From NCBI GenBank assembly GCA_021397835.1, contig JAJFZO010000566.1, forward strand, positions 5,828,001 to 5,892,000: DNA of 64,000 nt. Reading direction: 5' to 3'. Below the pieces are notes generated by a model. That model made no database searches. It saw only the letters and a list, made by a program, of their open reading frames with translations, and was not told where the DNA came from. The stretch comes from Moringa oleifera (Eukaryota; Streptophyta; Magnoliopsida; Brassicales; Moringaceae). Shown one piece after another: positions 45,480 through 58,800 of the stretch. Both the position numbers and the translations under genes were made by a program. Every line of letters begins with the position of its first letter. The first letter of the stretch is position 1.

Positions 45480-48400
45480 ACGGACTCCCTCTAGTAGATC
45501 CACTAGGGTGTCTTTACTGTCGCCCACATTTGATCATGCAACATATCTACAATTTGCTTAGCCAAATCTTTTATATATAAATAAACCTAATTCTTTTCTT
45601 ATTCTCCAATATGCATTGATGGGTATCTGACTCATTGCTGACATTTTTCTGTATGAGAGCAGTAGAGTTTAACCAATTAATGAACAGCAAGTTGTTTGTG
45701 TTGTTGGAATCATGATATTCAGCTAGCGCCATTTTAGTTAATTCAGTGGAGGAGAATAGTGAGAGGCTGAAAGCAGTGTGTATCAGTACTAAAGAGTAAT
45801 CCGAAGCGAAATGATATGCTAGGTGTGTCCAAGGAAGATGGATCTTTCATATGGGTCCTCCTGCAGTACGACAACCTCCCGGCAGGCTGAGTTTCTTCTA
45901 ACATTTAATGATTAGTGATCACTGAAATTGAAATTGGAAAGCGAGTGGAAAAGGGCACGCCTAGTCAGATACGGCGGTTGGTCCATTCAGACTAAAGTGG
46001 GTAAAAGAGAATGAGAATATTTCAGCTGTCCGAATCGTTGACAGTGAGATGTTGGATACTGATAAGATAGCAATATCTCTTTGACAAGATAGCAATATCA
46101 CTCTCACTTACATTAAGAAGGGAGCAATTCAGAATACATAAATCACAAAATCTGTTGTAATGTGACCTAACTCTGTAATTATGGTTGTTGAGATTGAATA
46201 TGTGTAATGAATATCTAAAGAATTCATTTTTTATTGGATACTCCGTGCTAATATTGTAGTATGGCAGACAACATTAACTGGGATCATGTATGCAAACATA
46301 GTATCATTACTTCAGCTATGGACCATGAAATCATTGTTGTGTAATATCAATCAAGAAATTAGTATAGGATGATAGGATGTCGTAACTGACAAAACTTCAA
46401 GGTTTAAATGTACAATCCGTCTCTTCAACACAGGAAAATGGAACTGGATTGAATTTTTTATAGGGGAAATGGGCTTTATACTTTTTTATTTCCTTAAAGC
46501 ATTTCTGTCAAATTCTATGAACTAGACTCATGGCTTGAAATACAATCTCTTTTCATGACAAGTTTCCTCTTGAATATATGGCCACTTTTGCTAGAACCCA
46601 AATGGGCTTTCCTGTTTCTAGCCTTCTAGAAAATGAAGCTCCACCTCCTGAAATCTGTTCATTATGTTGATAATTAAAGACAATGTTGGGTGGGGAAAAT
46701 AGGTCATCGATGTTTTCAATCATCACCATTCTTCAATGTGCTGATTCTGTAACGCTTGATTCTTCAAGTCAAGCCTTCCATTTGATAACGTCACAATTAG
46801 GGTTTGGTGATCTAGTGGGTGCCATTCAATCAAGCACTAAGTATAGTTTAATTAATAGGTACATGATTATACAGAAAAAAATTTTCTATTGAAATTGGAA
46901 GACTGCACTAGCAATTCCAGAAATCTTGGCCTTTGGTGTTCACGTTATTGATCTTTTTATTTGACGTCCACAATCCTTAAATGTCTATGGAATTTGTAAT
47001 TTTCAACTTATTTGGTATATTTAATTAGATACAAAGTGGATTGATCTCTTATGCAACTTAAGATGTACTTACATAGTTTGAGAGGAAATCATATGTTAGT
47101 TTAATCAATTAATACCCATCAATGTAATTTTTAACAAAATTTGAATGAGAGTCTGATATTCTCCCTTCCCCCACCCCACCTCCCCTCCCCCCCCCCACCC
47201 ACCCACCCCCCCCTCCCCCTCCCTCCCTCCCTAAACCCAACCAAAAAAAAAATCAGAACGTTAAGTTGTGAAAGCTAAAGGATTTAAGTACCAAAGGTCA
47301 AAAAGAAGCAAAGTGGTTTTGGTAGTCCCCCATTAGCGGGGAACATATGTATTACCACTTGTTAGGTGGCAGTCTAATTGCATGATTGTTGCACTTTCTG
47401 CACCCATTTCTTCAAAGGAGGATCCATAGAAGAGATATCAACCGTTGCTATGAAATCAAGAAAGCACAAATTAAGGGTCTTTTAAAGGTGTAGTTGTACC
47501 TTAAGTATCTGCTATGCATTAGATCTCTTTAATATCGTGAAGGCTTCGGTGGTGGATACAGTGATGAAGATATACAGGAAGTCTAAAACCTTTGCTTGAT
47601 TTCTAAGGCACATGGGCTTAACATCTCTAACATATGGAAGCTGTCAACTTTAGGGTACACTTGCAGCTAGCGCATGCATGAATGTAGTGGAAGTGCACAT
47701 GCAAGAGCATCTTCTCAATCTTTCTGTCTTTCCCTCTTTGCTCCTTGCAAAAGTGCGGGAATGGGACCAATCCATCTGGTTTTGTTGGCTAGTGGATTTC
47801 TTTTGCTCTACAGGCTTGAGAGAGACTCATCGATCACAACACTATCTAGCTCCCACTATATACATTATTTTTGACTTTTATAATAGCACTATTAAGATAC
47901 GGCTATTGAGCTTTTTTTACCGAATCCTATGGGTTGGTTGCAAAAAGATAGTCTCTTAGATAGGAAAAATTACAGAATAGTGCCAATATACTTGGTATTA
48001 TTTGCCATTCTATAATTTTTATACTAGTAATAATAGAAGGCACTTTTTGCAATCTAGACTCTAATTTTTTTCTTTTAATCATTTATCGTCGTATATAGAT
48101 TTCTAAGACTTTTTCCTTTTAATTATTTAATTATTTAAAATTTTAAACCATGTATAAATACTATTTATTTTAAAAACTTTGTATCATGAGCTTTCTGATT
48201 ACCTTTACTTTTTACAAAAATGCATGTGGGGGCACTAGTGAATCCATGAAAGATACACATTTTTTATGGTAGTTGAATTAATAATTTTAAATTTTATTTA
48301 ACAGTAGCGTTATTATGATCTCACATTGTAAATATAATTTATATTAGAGATATTTATATAATAAATTCATTATAATTTTTAGATATATCAAAATATATGT

Positions 48401-49368
48401 AAATCAACTCATTGATTATATGGTGAAAAAATTTTGAATTTAATTTGAGAATTAAATCTTTTATAATTAATAATTTGAAAAGCATAGTTGTTTCTTTTTG
48501 CCTATATTTCTTCAAGAAAAAGCACTCTCATAGGATGTATGAGGTTGGGTGTCACCAAGGAATATGAACCATGTTAGAATTCATACTTCTGTCCTTCCTG
48601 GAAGCTGTTAGCAGAAGACATGCAAGAGGATCATTTGGGCCACCAAATAAAAGGGCACTACATGCCCATGATTGCCACTGTTGATGATAGAAAACGACCT
48701 GATACAATAGAACCTTACCCATTTGAAAATTATTTATTTATATTATTAACCCACCTAATTGATTGACATTGTTGATTATCACTAATTTTGATGTTTTAAT
48801 CATATTAATATTTATTTATTATTATAGTAATAAAATTTATTTAAAATTGCAATTTTAAAATTTCAATAGAAATATCCAATAAATTATTAAATTTAACAAT
48901 AGAATTTAAAATATATGAATTATATAAACAATTAAAGATTTAATAACATTTCAATAACTTAAAACAAACATAACAATGATAATAACTCACAAATAAATTT
49001 ATAAAAAATTAAGTTGAGATATTTTGATCATTCAATGAAAATATATTGCATCCATTGTCAAATTAAAAATCAAGTACGGCTTCACTTAAAATTTTGTTTT
49101 TATTTTTAAATAATTTTAAATCAATAAATATTTTTATAAATTTTAATTACTTTTAACTTACTTCAAATTTAAAATAAAAATTTTATTTGTTTTTCTTGCA
49201 TTTTTTTGTTTCTTTCTAATAGTATTTTAATTTTTTATTATTTAAAATATAACATGGTTAAAATTTTCGTTGAATTTATAATTTTTCATAAAGTTTTTAC
49301 AATTGATTTTAAAGTAGATTTATAGAAAAAAAGTTTCATTTTTTGTTCATTATTTTTTAATTAAAATT
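45480..49368. other. Intergenic DNA right of GRP island 2
   Basis: The first about 670 bp are the GRP-D upstream flank shared with GRP-C. The 46.2-48.0 kb part is less AT-rich than usual and contains open frames of 60-95 codons (46683-46892, 47674-47959) without recognisable family features. From 48.0 kb it is AT-rich. No gene can be supported. Confidence 0.45.
47159..47235. repeat. Cytosine-rich low-complexity tract
   Basis: A run of about 75 bases made almost only of C with a few T and A, including an unbroken run of ten C. The minus strand therefore has many G-runs of three or more and could form G-quadruplexes. It is sharply unlike the AT-rich surroundings. Confidence 0.85.
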
Positions 49369-50110
49369 CACTACAAGAAAAATGCTTTTTTTCGATGGAA
49401 TTTTTCTTGCGATTTTAGGAAATTTGTGGTTTCTAGCAGTTTTTATGACAGTTAAGCCAACTCGCCAACGAAAAATTTGATTTTTTTGATAGTTTTTATT
49501 AATATTGGTGGTTATTAACCGCCACGATATATTCGTCATTAACAAGCCTGTTCTCTTTTTTCTCTGTCATTTGTGAGCGACAGCTTCACGGGTAATGTTT
49601 TCACTCCTCTCTGAACTTTATTGCATCCAACTTTATTAGCCTTTTTTCAGTCCATCAAAGCTCAAACTCCTTTCTTCTTTAGCTCCATCATGAAGATTGA
49701 AGCTCAAAATTGAGGAATCCCCAAATTAAAACCCTAGTTTCCTCACCCCGAGAGACATAACATAGATTGACCTCATTTCAAGTATGCATGCAATTCTTTG
49801 CCTTGTTAATGAGTTTTCCTCAAATTCTATCAACTTATTTGTATATGGAGAACGCCAATTCCTTGATAAGTCTATTGCATATTATTGATTGATTTTTTGT
49901 CCTCTTTGATTTTGTTCTTGAAGGCAACTGGGTAGCACTTTGTGTTTGGTATCTTTTGCTTTGGGTTTTGATTTCATACTTCTAAATTAAGTATGTTAGG
50001 ATTTTTTGATATCTCTAGCTTTTGCACATGATGTTATTTGCTTGTATAATGCTTTTGAGCGTGTTATGTCAATTGTCTTTTACATAGAAGAATATAAATG
50101 GTTTATCACT

Positions 50111-50488
50111 CATTATGTTGGTTAATTATTTATTTTTATAGTTTACCAATGTTTTTCTTTTTTTTATTTATTTTTAATATTTTTTACAACCATAAAGCAT
50201 TAAAGGACCTTAAAGATGAAATTTTCTAAATTTAGGTGAATATGGGAGATCTAGCTTTTGGTTAGTTATACTGAAAGCTCCCTCTCTCTATCTCATTATG
50301 TTGGATAATTATTGATTTTTATAGTTTGCTTAAATCAAGTGTTTCTCTTTCTTTTTATTTTTTTAAATTCTTTTTACAAGGATAAAGCATTGAAGGACCT
50401 TAAAAATGAAATTTTCTAAATTTAAGTGAATCTGAGAGATCTAGCTTCTGGTTAGTTATATTGAAAGCTCTTTCTCTCTATCTCTCTA
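50111..50488 (+). repeat. Two tandem copies of a 183-bp unit in the CACTA leader
   Basis: cattatgttgg starts at 50111 and again at 50294. Each is followed by tttttatagttt, ataaagcatt-aaggacctta, gaaattttctaaatttaa/ggtgaat, gagatctagctt and gttagttata-tgaaagctc. Identity is high, so the duplication is later than the decay of the transposase, or it lies in an unconstrained part of the leader. Confidence 0.75.
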
Positions 50489-51439
50489 ACTTTATAATCT
50501 TTTCTTTTTTGGGTTATGTTTTTAATCTTATTTATTGCTTATACTTGATTTTCTATTCAAACTTTATTTTTTACTAAAGAGGAATGCTATTTGAAATGGT
50601 TGGACGATTGTATTCAATTTGTCGCCAATATGTACGTAAATACCTTTCATTTTTCTTTACTTTTATTAGGAAATTTTATGTTGTAGTTGTCATTGCAATT
50701 AATGATAGCAACAATAGTGTGGTGGTATACGGATTTCTATTCTTTGCATCGGTGTTATAATGAATAACACTATCACAGTGTTTAGTTTGAAGGTGAATGT
50801 ATTATATTTTGCAGCTCTTTTATCTTTTCCTTTCTCCAATAATTGCTTTTTACTCCTTGCATTACATTTGCATTGTTTTTAATAATTCTTTCTAAAAAAT
50901 GAAGTTAAGAGCAATGAATAATCATTATCTTAATAATTTTTTATTTTTATTTTTTGCTTTTAAATAAACTTTCATTTTGCTGTTGAAACATCAAAATTAT
51001 AACATCTATTGCCTATTAGAATTTTTATTTGACATGAAAGAATAAACACAAATAGTAGTCTATGCATATAGTAGAGAAAATTTAATGTTTTGAAACTTTA
51101 GGTAGAATTGTCTTATTAGTTGCCACATCTTTATTCTTTTCATTAGAAAATATAAAATGATTGACTTAAAGTTTTGCATTTTAATACTTATTTGTTAAGA
51201 TAATGAGTTTTTTGAGTGCAAATATCTAAAAAACATAAATTATTACTTAGGCTTTAGTTCTTTCCATGATGTGATGCATTATATGTTATTGGTTGGTAGT
51301 TTCAAGTTACTAAGTATGACAAGGATTTCATGTAAAATTTAGTTTTGGGTATTAGACAGTGTGAAGTGAATTGTTTATGTGTTTCATATTCTAAATTTAA
51401 TTTATTTTTCTTATATCCAACTATCTTGTAGGATTAAAA

Positions 51440-54150
51440 ATGGATAAATTGAGGATCAACAAGCCACGAAATTCACCTGATTATCAAAAGGGTTTGGTAG
51501 GATTTTTATACTTTGCCTTTGCACATGCTTCTAGCGATGGTAGAATAAAGTGCCCTTGCAATAAATGTGGGTTTAGAATGATGGAGACTAAAGAAGTTGT
51601 ATATGACCATCTCATTTGTAGTTAGCTTCCATCAAGACATACTTTTTGATTATGTCATTGGGAATCAGTTGGTGTAGAAAATCAAGATAACTTAATTGTC
51701 GGAGATGATGTTTTGCCAAATCAAACTAGTATGCGTACTCAGGATTTAATGCACGATATGATTCATGATGCATTAGGGATGTCTATGCATCCTAGTGCTG
51801 AAATGTCCTATATATTGAATGAACTTAAAGATGAAGTTGAAAGGATTATGGGTGAAAGGATCCAAGAAGAAAATGGACAACATAATGATTTTGAAGATTT
51901 AATTAGAGATTATATTGAAGAATTTTATGAAGGTTGTTCAAAACATTTGAAATTGTCATTCTTAGTCAAACTTTATCACATGAAGTGCTTATGCCGAATG
52001 ATTGATAAAGCAATGTCTATGGTATTAGAGTTATTGAACGATGCTTTTGAGCATGCGAAGATTCCAAAATTATTCTATGAGGCGACGGAGATAATCAACA
52101 AATTAAGCCTTAATTATGAGAAGATTGATGCATGCTCGAATGATTATATGTTGTATTAGAAAAATGATGTTAGTAGGGAAACATGCAAAGTGTGTCACAT
52201 ATCTAGATGGAAAGATAAAAAAGCTATTAAGAAGAAGAAAAAAAATCAATAGGTAAAGGTGTTGCGTTGTTTTCCTTTAAAGTCATGACTTCAAAGGTTG
52301 TTTATGTCTTTTAAGAAAGTCGATGATATGAGGTGGCATGCTACAAACACTAATGGTGGCACTTTATTAAGACATCTTAGGGATTCTGACACATGAAAGT
52401 CATTTGATTCAAAATTTTTTGACTTTGCATTAGATCCAGCAATGTGTGACTTGGTGTAGCTACTAATGGTTTTAATCCATTTGGTACATTGAGTTCAAAT
52501 TATAGTATATGGCCAGTACTGCATATGCCATATAACTTGCCTCCATGGATGTGTATGAAATAGTCATCTTTTATTCTTTCAATGATCATTCCAAGTAAGA
52601 GAATGCCAAGTAATGATATAGATGTATATTTACAAACTTTGATCAAGGAATTTAAGGAGTTGTGAATGAAGGAGTGGAAACATATGATTCATCATCTAAG
52701 AAAGTGTTTTTGATGCAGGCAACTCTTATGTGGATGATTAGTGATTTTTTGGGGTTTGGCACTTTATCTAGATGGAATACATACAATGGTTTGGCATGTC
52801 CTTATTGCAACTTTGATTTTAAAGCTTGTCATCTTCCTCACAGTAAAAAATAGGCATTCATGGGCCATCATCAATTTTTAAATGGACAACATATGTTCAA
52901 ATTAACCGTGTTTATTTTGATGGCAATGTTAAGTTTCAAAAACTACCTGTGTGGTTATCAGGGTCAAACATTTTAAAGTAGGTAGAAGATATTAATGTCA
53001 CGTTTGGGAAGAGTTAAGAGATAGATATCAGAGGAAAAAGATCACATGTTAACCACGTTAAAGGAAGTAGCGTTCAACAATGACGGAAGAAGAGTATCTT
53101 TTTTAAACTTCCATACTAGGAGTATAATTTATTGCAACACAACTTTGATGTGATGCACATTAAGAAAAATGTTTGTGACAATGTGTTATATACACTAATG
53201 AACAAGCCCGGTAGCATAAAAGATCATCTAGGTCCTTATAAGGACTTCGTTTCTTTAGGCATACGTCAAGTTTTTTTGCCAAATAAGAATGGATGATTCC
53301 ATCCAGCATTGTACATAATGTTATTTGCAATAAAAGACTACTTTTTAAAGTAAAGAATGTGATCATATTTGATGGTTATGCCAGTAACATTTCAAGATGT
53401 GTTGATCTCAAGCATCGTGAAATTTTTAGGTTAAAGAGTCATGACTCTCACATTCTCATGGAGCAATTGTTACCCATAGCAATAAGAAAAACAATGCCTT
53501 ATAAAGTGTCTATAGTATTGGTCGCTTTATGTTAATTCTTTAAACACTTGTGTGAAAAAATCTTGATCCCAAGTGAGCTTGATAATTTACAGAGGAGAAT
53601 TGTGGTAACATTATGTCATTTAAAAATGTTATTTCCTCCCTCGTTCTTTGCGGTGATGGTGCATTCGATTGCTTATTAGGTTGAAGATGCAAAACATGGA
53701 GGGCCAGTACATTATCAATGGATGTTTCTAGTTGAGAGGTAAATGATTCAACTACATTAGCCTTTTTGTATCATGCAATATCTATGTTAGTTTTAATTGT
53801 GTATATCATTTTCATGTACTGAAGGTACTTAGGTCATATGAAATCCTATGCATGTAATCGAGCTCAAACTGAAGGTTCCATAACTCAAGGCTACATAATG
53901 AAATAATGTTTAACTTTTCCATCGAGGTAGTTGCATAAGACTGAGATAAGGTTCAATCAAGCCAGGCGGGTTGAGGATCAAAATAACGATTGTGAGTCAC
54001 TCCAAAGTGAATCTATTTCCCACAAATTAGACATCTAATGGGATGTTGATTATTTTAATGTTACACCTATGGAGTTACACTAAGCATATCGACATGTGTT
54101 ATTCAATTGTGAATATGTTACTTGATTTATCGAGTAAGTATATGATATTA
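51440..54150 (+). pseudogene. TNP2-type CACTA transposase, degenerate
   Basis: ATG 51440 opens with MDKLRINKPRNS, then GFLYFAFAHAS, IKCPCNKCGFR and VYDHLIC: the transposase-associated domain with its Cys pair. From 51713 come MHDMIHDALG, then FYEGCSKHLKLSFLVKLYHMK and YEKIDACSNDYMLY. CKVCHISRWK follows near 52180, then RWHATNTNGGTLLRH near 52333. At 52640-52855 are LIKEFKELxNEGVETYD, then LMWMISDFLGFGTLSRW, and GLACPYCNFDFKACHLPHSKK, the TNP2 core. The DUF4218-like part lies at 53400-53740 (LMEQLLPIAIRKTMPYKVS, VVTLCHLKMLFPPSFFAVMVH, YQWMFLVER). The last piece is NRAQTEGSITQGYI (53850). At least ten stops or frame changes interrupt it. An intron-like gap is possible near 53740-53825. Confidence 0.85.
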
Positions 54151-54159
54151 TTTAATTTA

Positions 54160-55330
54160 ATATTTTTGACCTTTTCAATGATTAAGGATTATTTGTCAAA
54201 TGTAAAGAGTTCAAGGAATTAATCAACAGGAGATTAGGAAACCGAACACATTCTACATCATTGATTCAGAGGACAGTTCACAAGAAATTTGCTTCTTCGT
54301 TTCAATCAACAGTAAGTAGCCATTGTAGTTTTGTCTAAAAAGGTTTGATTCCTTGATTAATGCAATGGGTGAAGGATGAGGTTTTTAGTACTTACCATAT
54401 GTCATACAAATAAGCAAATAGGTTACTGGATCACTTTACTATATCACATCAAGTATGTCAACACGACTTGATATCGATAGACTCATCATATCACCTAACT
54501 AGCTCAACATATTAACATTTGAATTTAGTTTGTCACCATTTATCCCTTTCCCCCATTTATTCTTATAGTTCACCTTTACTGGAGGTGGTCGGTAGCCAAA
54601 TTTTATCTTTAATAAACAAAGGTCCCATTATCAGCATGTAACTTGAAAGTAGCATCACTTTTCAAAAAAGATTGTTCAAATAGGGTCAGTTGAGTTAAAA
54701 ATTGACCTGAGAGGAAGAATCTGGTAGATGACCTCCAAGAAAAGAAAAACAGAGTGTTAAGAGTTTTATTTTATAGATTTTGACACTCATCCTAAGGAAG
54801 GTCTACCTGAGACTAAGGAGAGTCTACCTAGGAATAGGAAGACTCTCGAATTCATGGTGAAGATTGAGTGAAAGTCCATCTGAGGTAGGAAAATAAATAA
54901 TAGGACATAGAAATCTCTATTCTTAATGAGAAAAAGTGTCTAGATACATATTTAGCTTATTTTGATACTCTTTTCCATTGTAGTCCACTTAAAACTGGGA
55001 AAGGTCTAAAATTTTAAGAATGAGTGATAGAAAGTTTGCCTCAGGTTACAAAGTGAATATTAGGATGTTAAACTCTTGCTGTTCATAAAAGTAGATTCTT
55101 CACCCTTTCATTTAACATTTTTAACACTCATCCCAAGGAAAATCTGCCTACTTGTCTATGCTTAAAGGAAAAAGTTTGTCTCTAAGTTTTATAGAAAGTC
55201 TAGAAATCTGTCATGATGAAAGATGAAGTTTTAAGAATGTTAATGGCTCTTTCATCTTATGATAGTATCCAAAAGGAGAAAATACACAACGAATTAGAAA
55301 AGGAAGTCTATTTTATCTTTATAAAAGAGA
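54160..55330. other. Unassigned DNA downstream of the TNP2 relic
   Basis: No recognised coding sequence. A diverged direct repeat is visible between about 54780 and 55200: phrases like cactcatcc-aaggaa-gtctacct and aggaaagtctgcct recur, suggesting an old tandem structure. Confidence 0.4.
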
Positions 55331-55339
55331 TTACATCAA

Positions 55340-55960
55340 GAAAAATGAAAAAAAGTACATTCAATCATTCTTTCCTCATCAATAATTTCCCTATTTAATT
55401 CTTGTGAAGCTTGACTTATAAAATCTGGAAAGAAAAAGACAAGGCTCTTCACAACGTCAATCATTGTTGTAGTAGCTTGAGAGGTGGAAAAAGAGCTAGA
55501 TGTTATGGTGATGAAGTTAAGGTTGAGGTAGGGAGACTCCTTCAACGCCTTAGCTGTAGTATTCTTTCTCACTTCCTAAAAAAGTTTTTCACATTTTTCT
55601 AAAATTATCTTTTTTAGCTCTTCACTATCTTTGAAGATTGCTGCAGCTTGCTCCTTAGCAATATCCAACTACTTTAAGTGGTCCTTCTTTAGCTTCTTTT
55701 ACTAAAATTTAAAGTCTACTTTCATCTTCTTTATTTTTATGTTTAGCATGGAGATCGCTTGATCTGCCTGTTGCTTTTGTAGTTAAAGAGTGGAGACTTC
55801 AATTGTCAATTTAGCTCCTCTCTTTTGAGCTTCTTAAAGAGCCTTCTCAACCTCTTGAAATACTGATTCAACCTAACTCTGAATCTTATATTCTTTTGCT
55901 GTTAGGGTAGACGTTTGAACAACTTGTGAATACAAAGAATAACGTGTAAACAGTGAAAAA
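55340..55960 (-). pseudogene. Coiled-coil segment of a transposon protein, degenerate
   Basis: On the minus strand the frames read EVSTL-LQKQQADQAISMLNIKI, then DIAKEQAAAIFKDSEELKKI, ILEKCEKLFLGSEKE and then SPYLNLNFITI. The Lys/Glu/Gln-rich heptad-like pattern suggests a coiled coil. It resembles the C-terminal coiled coil of the plant putative gypsy-type transposon proteins, whose other part may be at 59.5-60.8 kb on the same strand. Stops are frequent. This is a tentative reading. Confidence 0.35.
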
Positions 55961-58250
55961 AAAAGGAAAAGTAAATATTATTTAAGAAAAAGGGTGTGAT
56001 TTTTACCTTAGCTAGCAAATTGGACATGTTCTTTTGATGCATTCTCCTTCACAATCTGTAGACATGTCCAAACACGATAAATGCTAGCTTTGTATTAGTA
56101 GGTTATAATATAATAATGTTGGAGTGTCATCTTTATTGATAGAGCATATAATCTCTCAGAATATATATATATATATGTAATGCATGCAAAACTGCATTTA
56201 TGGCTTGCGTTGTGTGATGCCCAATACTTAACAAACTAAATTTTCAACACTTATATGGAAGTATTTCATTTTAGTTGCAACATAATGTTGTCTTAAAATC
56301 CTTTAGAAACATAACAGTGTGTATGGTTTGACATAAATAATATGAGTGTAAAAACCATTAAATCACAAAATCAAACACAAAGCCTCTTACCTAATAACTG
56401 TTAAAACATTTTGTAGATGTGTTGACAACCATGAAGGCTTGAGATTAAGTAAAAAGTCACTATCTGATGAGTATCAACCCATATATAAAATATCACCTTC
56501 AAATGTCTACATGCACTTATGATATTGAATAAACGTGTTTCTTGAGAGATGCGTCTTAATGGCAATGGTTGAAAGGGTTAACACACACAACTCTCCCATT
56601 AAAAGTTTTATCCCTTAGTGCTCTTCACATGCTAAGTGAAACCCACAAGCTCAACCATCTTTTCACCTCTGATTTGCTCCACTTACAATAACCCAATATG
56701 TTAAAAAAATTATTGAAATGCCTCCAATAACTCATAATAAGGGTGCGGCCCAAAACTCATGATGCTTAAAACGATAGAGATCCAACAAATAGTCAATGTA
56801 GACATCTAAGTTTGTACTTTATGAAATTGTGGAGTTTACTCAAGAAGAGGTCTATAAGTTAGAATTTTAGTTTAGGATTGATTCATTGGGATTTGGTATC
56901 ATCGAGAAAAATAGTCAGATGAAGTGATGGTTCATCAAGATCACCAGATCGAGATAATGCAAGAATGTGCTTAAGTGTTTGTACTTCATGAGGAACTAAT
57001 GATAGTGGTAAACTATCACATTTTTTAGTCATTTTTATCAAGTATTCAAAATTAATTAGAAGTGAGCTAGATCGCAACAATATCAAGTAAAATATTAAAA
57101 CATTTGAAAATGATTGATTGCATAAAGATTAAAGTTCCTTACAAAGGGTTCAAAAAGATAAGGAAACTAAAAAATATCAAAACGAGTTAGCTACATCAGG
57201 CTTTTGAGCTAGATGTTCATTCACAGCATCTAAGGTGGCAGTAATTGTCATAACCGAACTTTTTTTGGGTGAAGACATTGAGCGCAATTTTTTTTTTTTT
57301 TTTGCTTCAATAAAGGAGTTGTCACCAATATATATATTTTTCTAGTGGTTTGATTAGCCATTAATTCTATTTGAAAACTTATTTTTTTCAGAGGAAGAAA
57401 ACAAGCGAACTCCATTTTGAAAATATGCATTGGTCTGCTTCGCGAGATGATTTAGGATTGGAGTCAATTATGTATGAGAAAGGATTAACACTCCCATAAG
57501 TGCCCAAGCAATGGCACCACTTAATCAAAATGATCTCATGTCTTTAATTTATAATAATTTGAAATTAATCTTGAACTAAATTTATTATGTGGTTTTATAC
57601 AAGAATCTAAATCTACCCGATATTAACTCTTTGATTTTGGAAAAGTAAATGTTTTAATTTATAGATTGAAAATTCATCAAATTCCTTTCTTCTAAACATT
57701 TTAGTATAGAATAAACAACCAATAAATGAATAAAATATAGAATATCATCTTTTATTCACTTTTTCAAAGTAATGATTGTAAGTATATTATAGCTTCCTAT
57801 AGATATCCTAAGCTTCATAGCGCTAGCCTTTGGTATTTGACTATTAAGAATTGAAGATTTGATTATTCTCAAAGGATTACTTTTTTTTTTTAATCGATGC
57901 TTGTTGATGATAGATCCTTATTCGTGATTGGTCTCTCTTTTTATTGTCGAATAAGTGGTCTATTTACAAGGAAGAAATTGGATAATGTCTATAAAAAAAT
58001 TTAAAACTCCATAATGGAGAAAGAAGAGCTACAATACGATCGATCCAATCATGAAATTCAAAAAGCTATCATTAAATAATGCGCCTCTCTACAAATGAGC
58101 TTAGGATGAATCCAATTTGGAAATTTCAAATTTTATCATGGGAGGAATTCTTTATGCAAATTTTTTTAGGAGTCTTCCACCAAAATCTTTGGGCCTTCGT
58201 GAATCTTCCTCTCCAAGCTACTGTGTATCTGAATCCTGATGATAGATGGG
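55961..58250. other. Unassigned DNA within a transposon-derived region
   Basis: Short frames on the minus strand (56883-57086, 57248-57430) have no clear family. A block at about 57350-57520 (including gaaaggattaacactcccataa) recurs in diverged form at about 62940-63080, perhaps two LTR fragments in direct orientation. A TA run lies at 56163-56177. Confidence 0.35.
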
Positions 58251-58257
58251 GCTAAAC

Positions 58258-58800
58258 TGCGATAGGTAATTACATTGAGGTAATCCATGTCGAGGTAGTC
58301 CACCATGGTTAAAATGTACTCATTGAGATAAGCCTGACCTTATGTCAATGTAAAATGTGGTCAAATTGTTTTCGACCTTAACTCGGGGTAATCCACATCG
58401 GGGCTAAGCCGAACGCCTTGACATGGGATCAAGATTGGCTATATCATGAGTCTTTATGCACAGCCATGCACATCATGGTGAAATGTACTTAAACTATTCC
58501 CAACCTTACATTAGGGTAATCCATATTGAAGTTAAGCCCAACACCTTGATGTGGCATCCGGGTTGACCATATCATGAGTCTTCATGTGAAACCATCAACC
58601 ATGTCGGGGTGAATTGTGCTCAAACTATTCCTATCCTTACATCATGGTAATCCATATCGAGGCTAACCTGAACACCCTGACATGGGACTAGGGCTACCCA
58701 TATTATGAGTGTTCATATGAAGCCATCAACCACATCGAGATGAAGTGTACCAATCTCACATTGGGGTAAAGTGTGCAAGCTACTCTGACCTTACGTCAAG
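58258..58800. repeat. Tandem array of about 128-bp units, about four copies
   Basis: Units start near 58258, 58378, 58506 and 58636. Each carries a ttacat-(g/a)gggtaatccat, then cgaggctaagcc, aacgccttgacatggga, ttgaccatatcatgagtctt, catg-gaagccatcaacca and a cggggtgaaatgt segment, then ctcaaactattcc-accttac. Copies are about 75-85 percent alike by eye. The third and fourth are the clearest. It is GC-richer than its surroundings. Confidence 0.75.

Larger units (their letters stand above)
49369..54150 (+). mobile_element. CACTA element with canonical terminus and decayed TNP2 transposase
   Basis: The left end reads cactacaagaaaaatgc (49369-49385), the standard plant CACTA terminus. A long leader (49.4-51.4 kb) follows, then the transposase region. 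No matching right end (ttcttgtagtg) was found by eye, so the end given is the last recognisable coding sequence. Confidence 0.75.

Noticed and set aside
47674..47959. Overlapping 66- and 93-codon frames in a GC-richer stretch
   Set aside because: No family features, two frames compete over the same DNA, and there is no conserved promoter.
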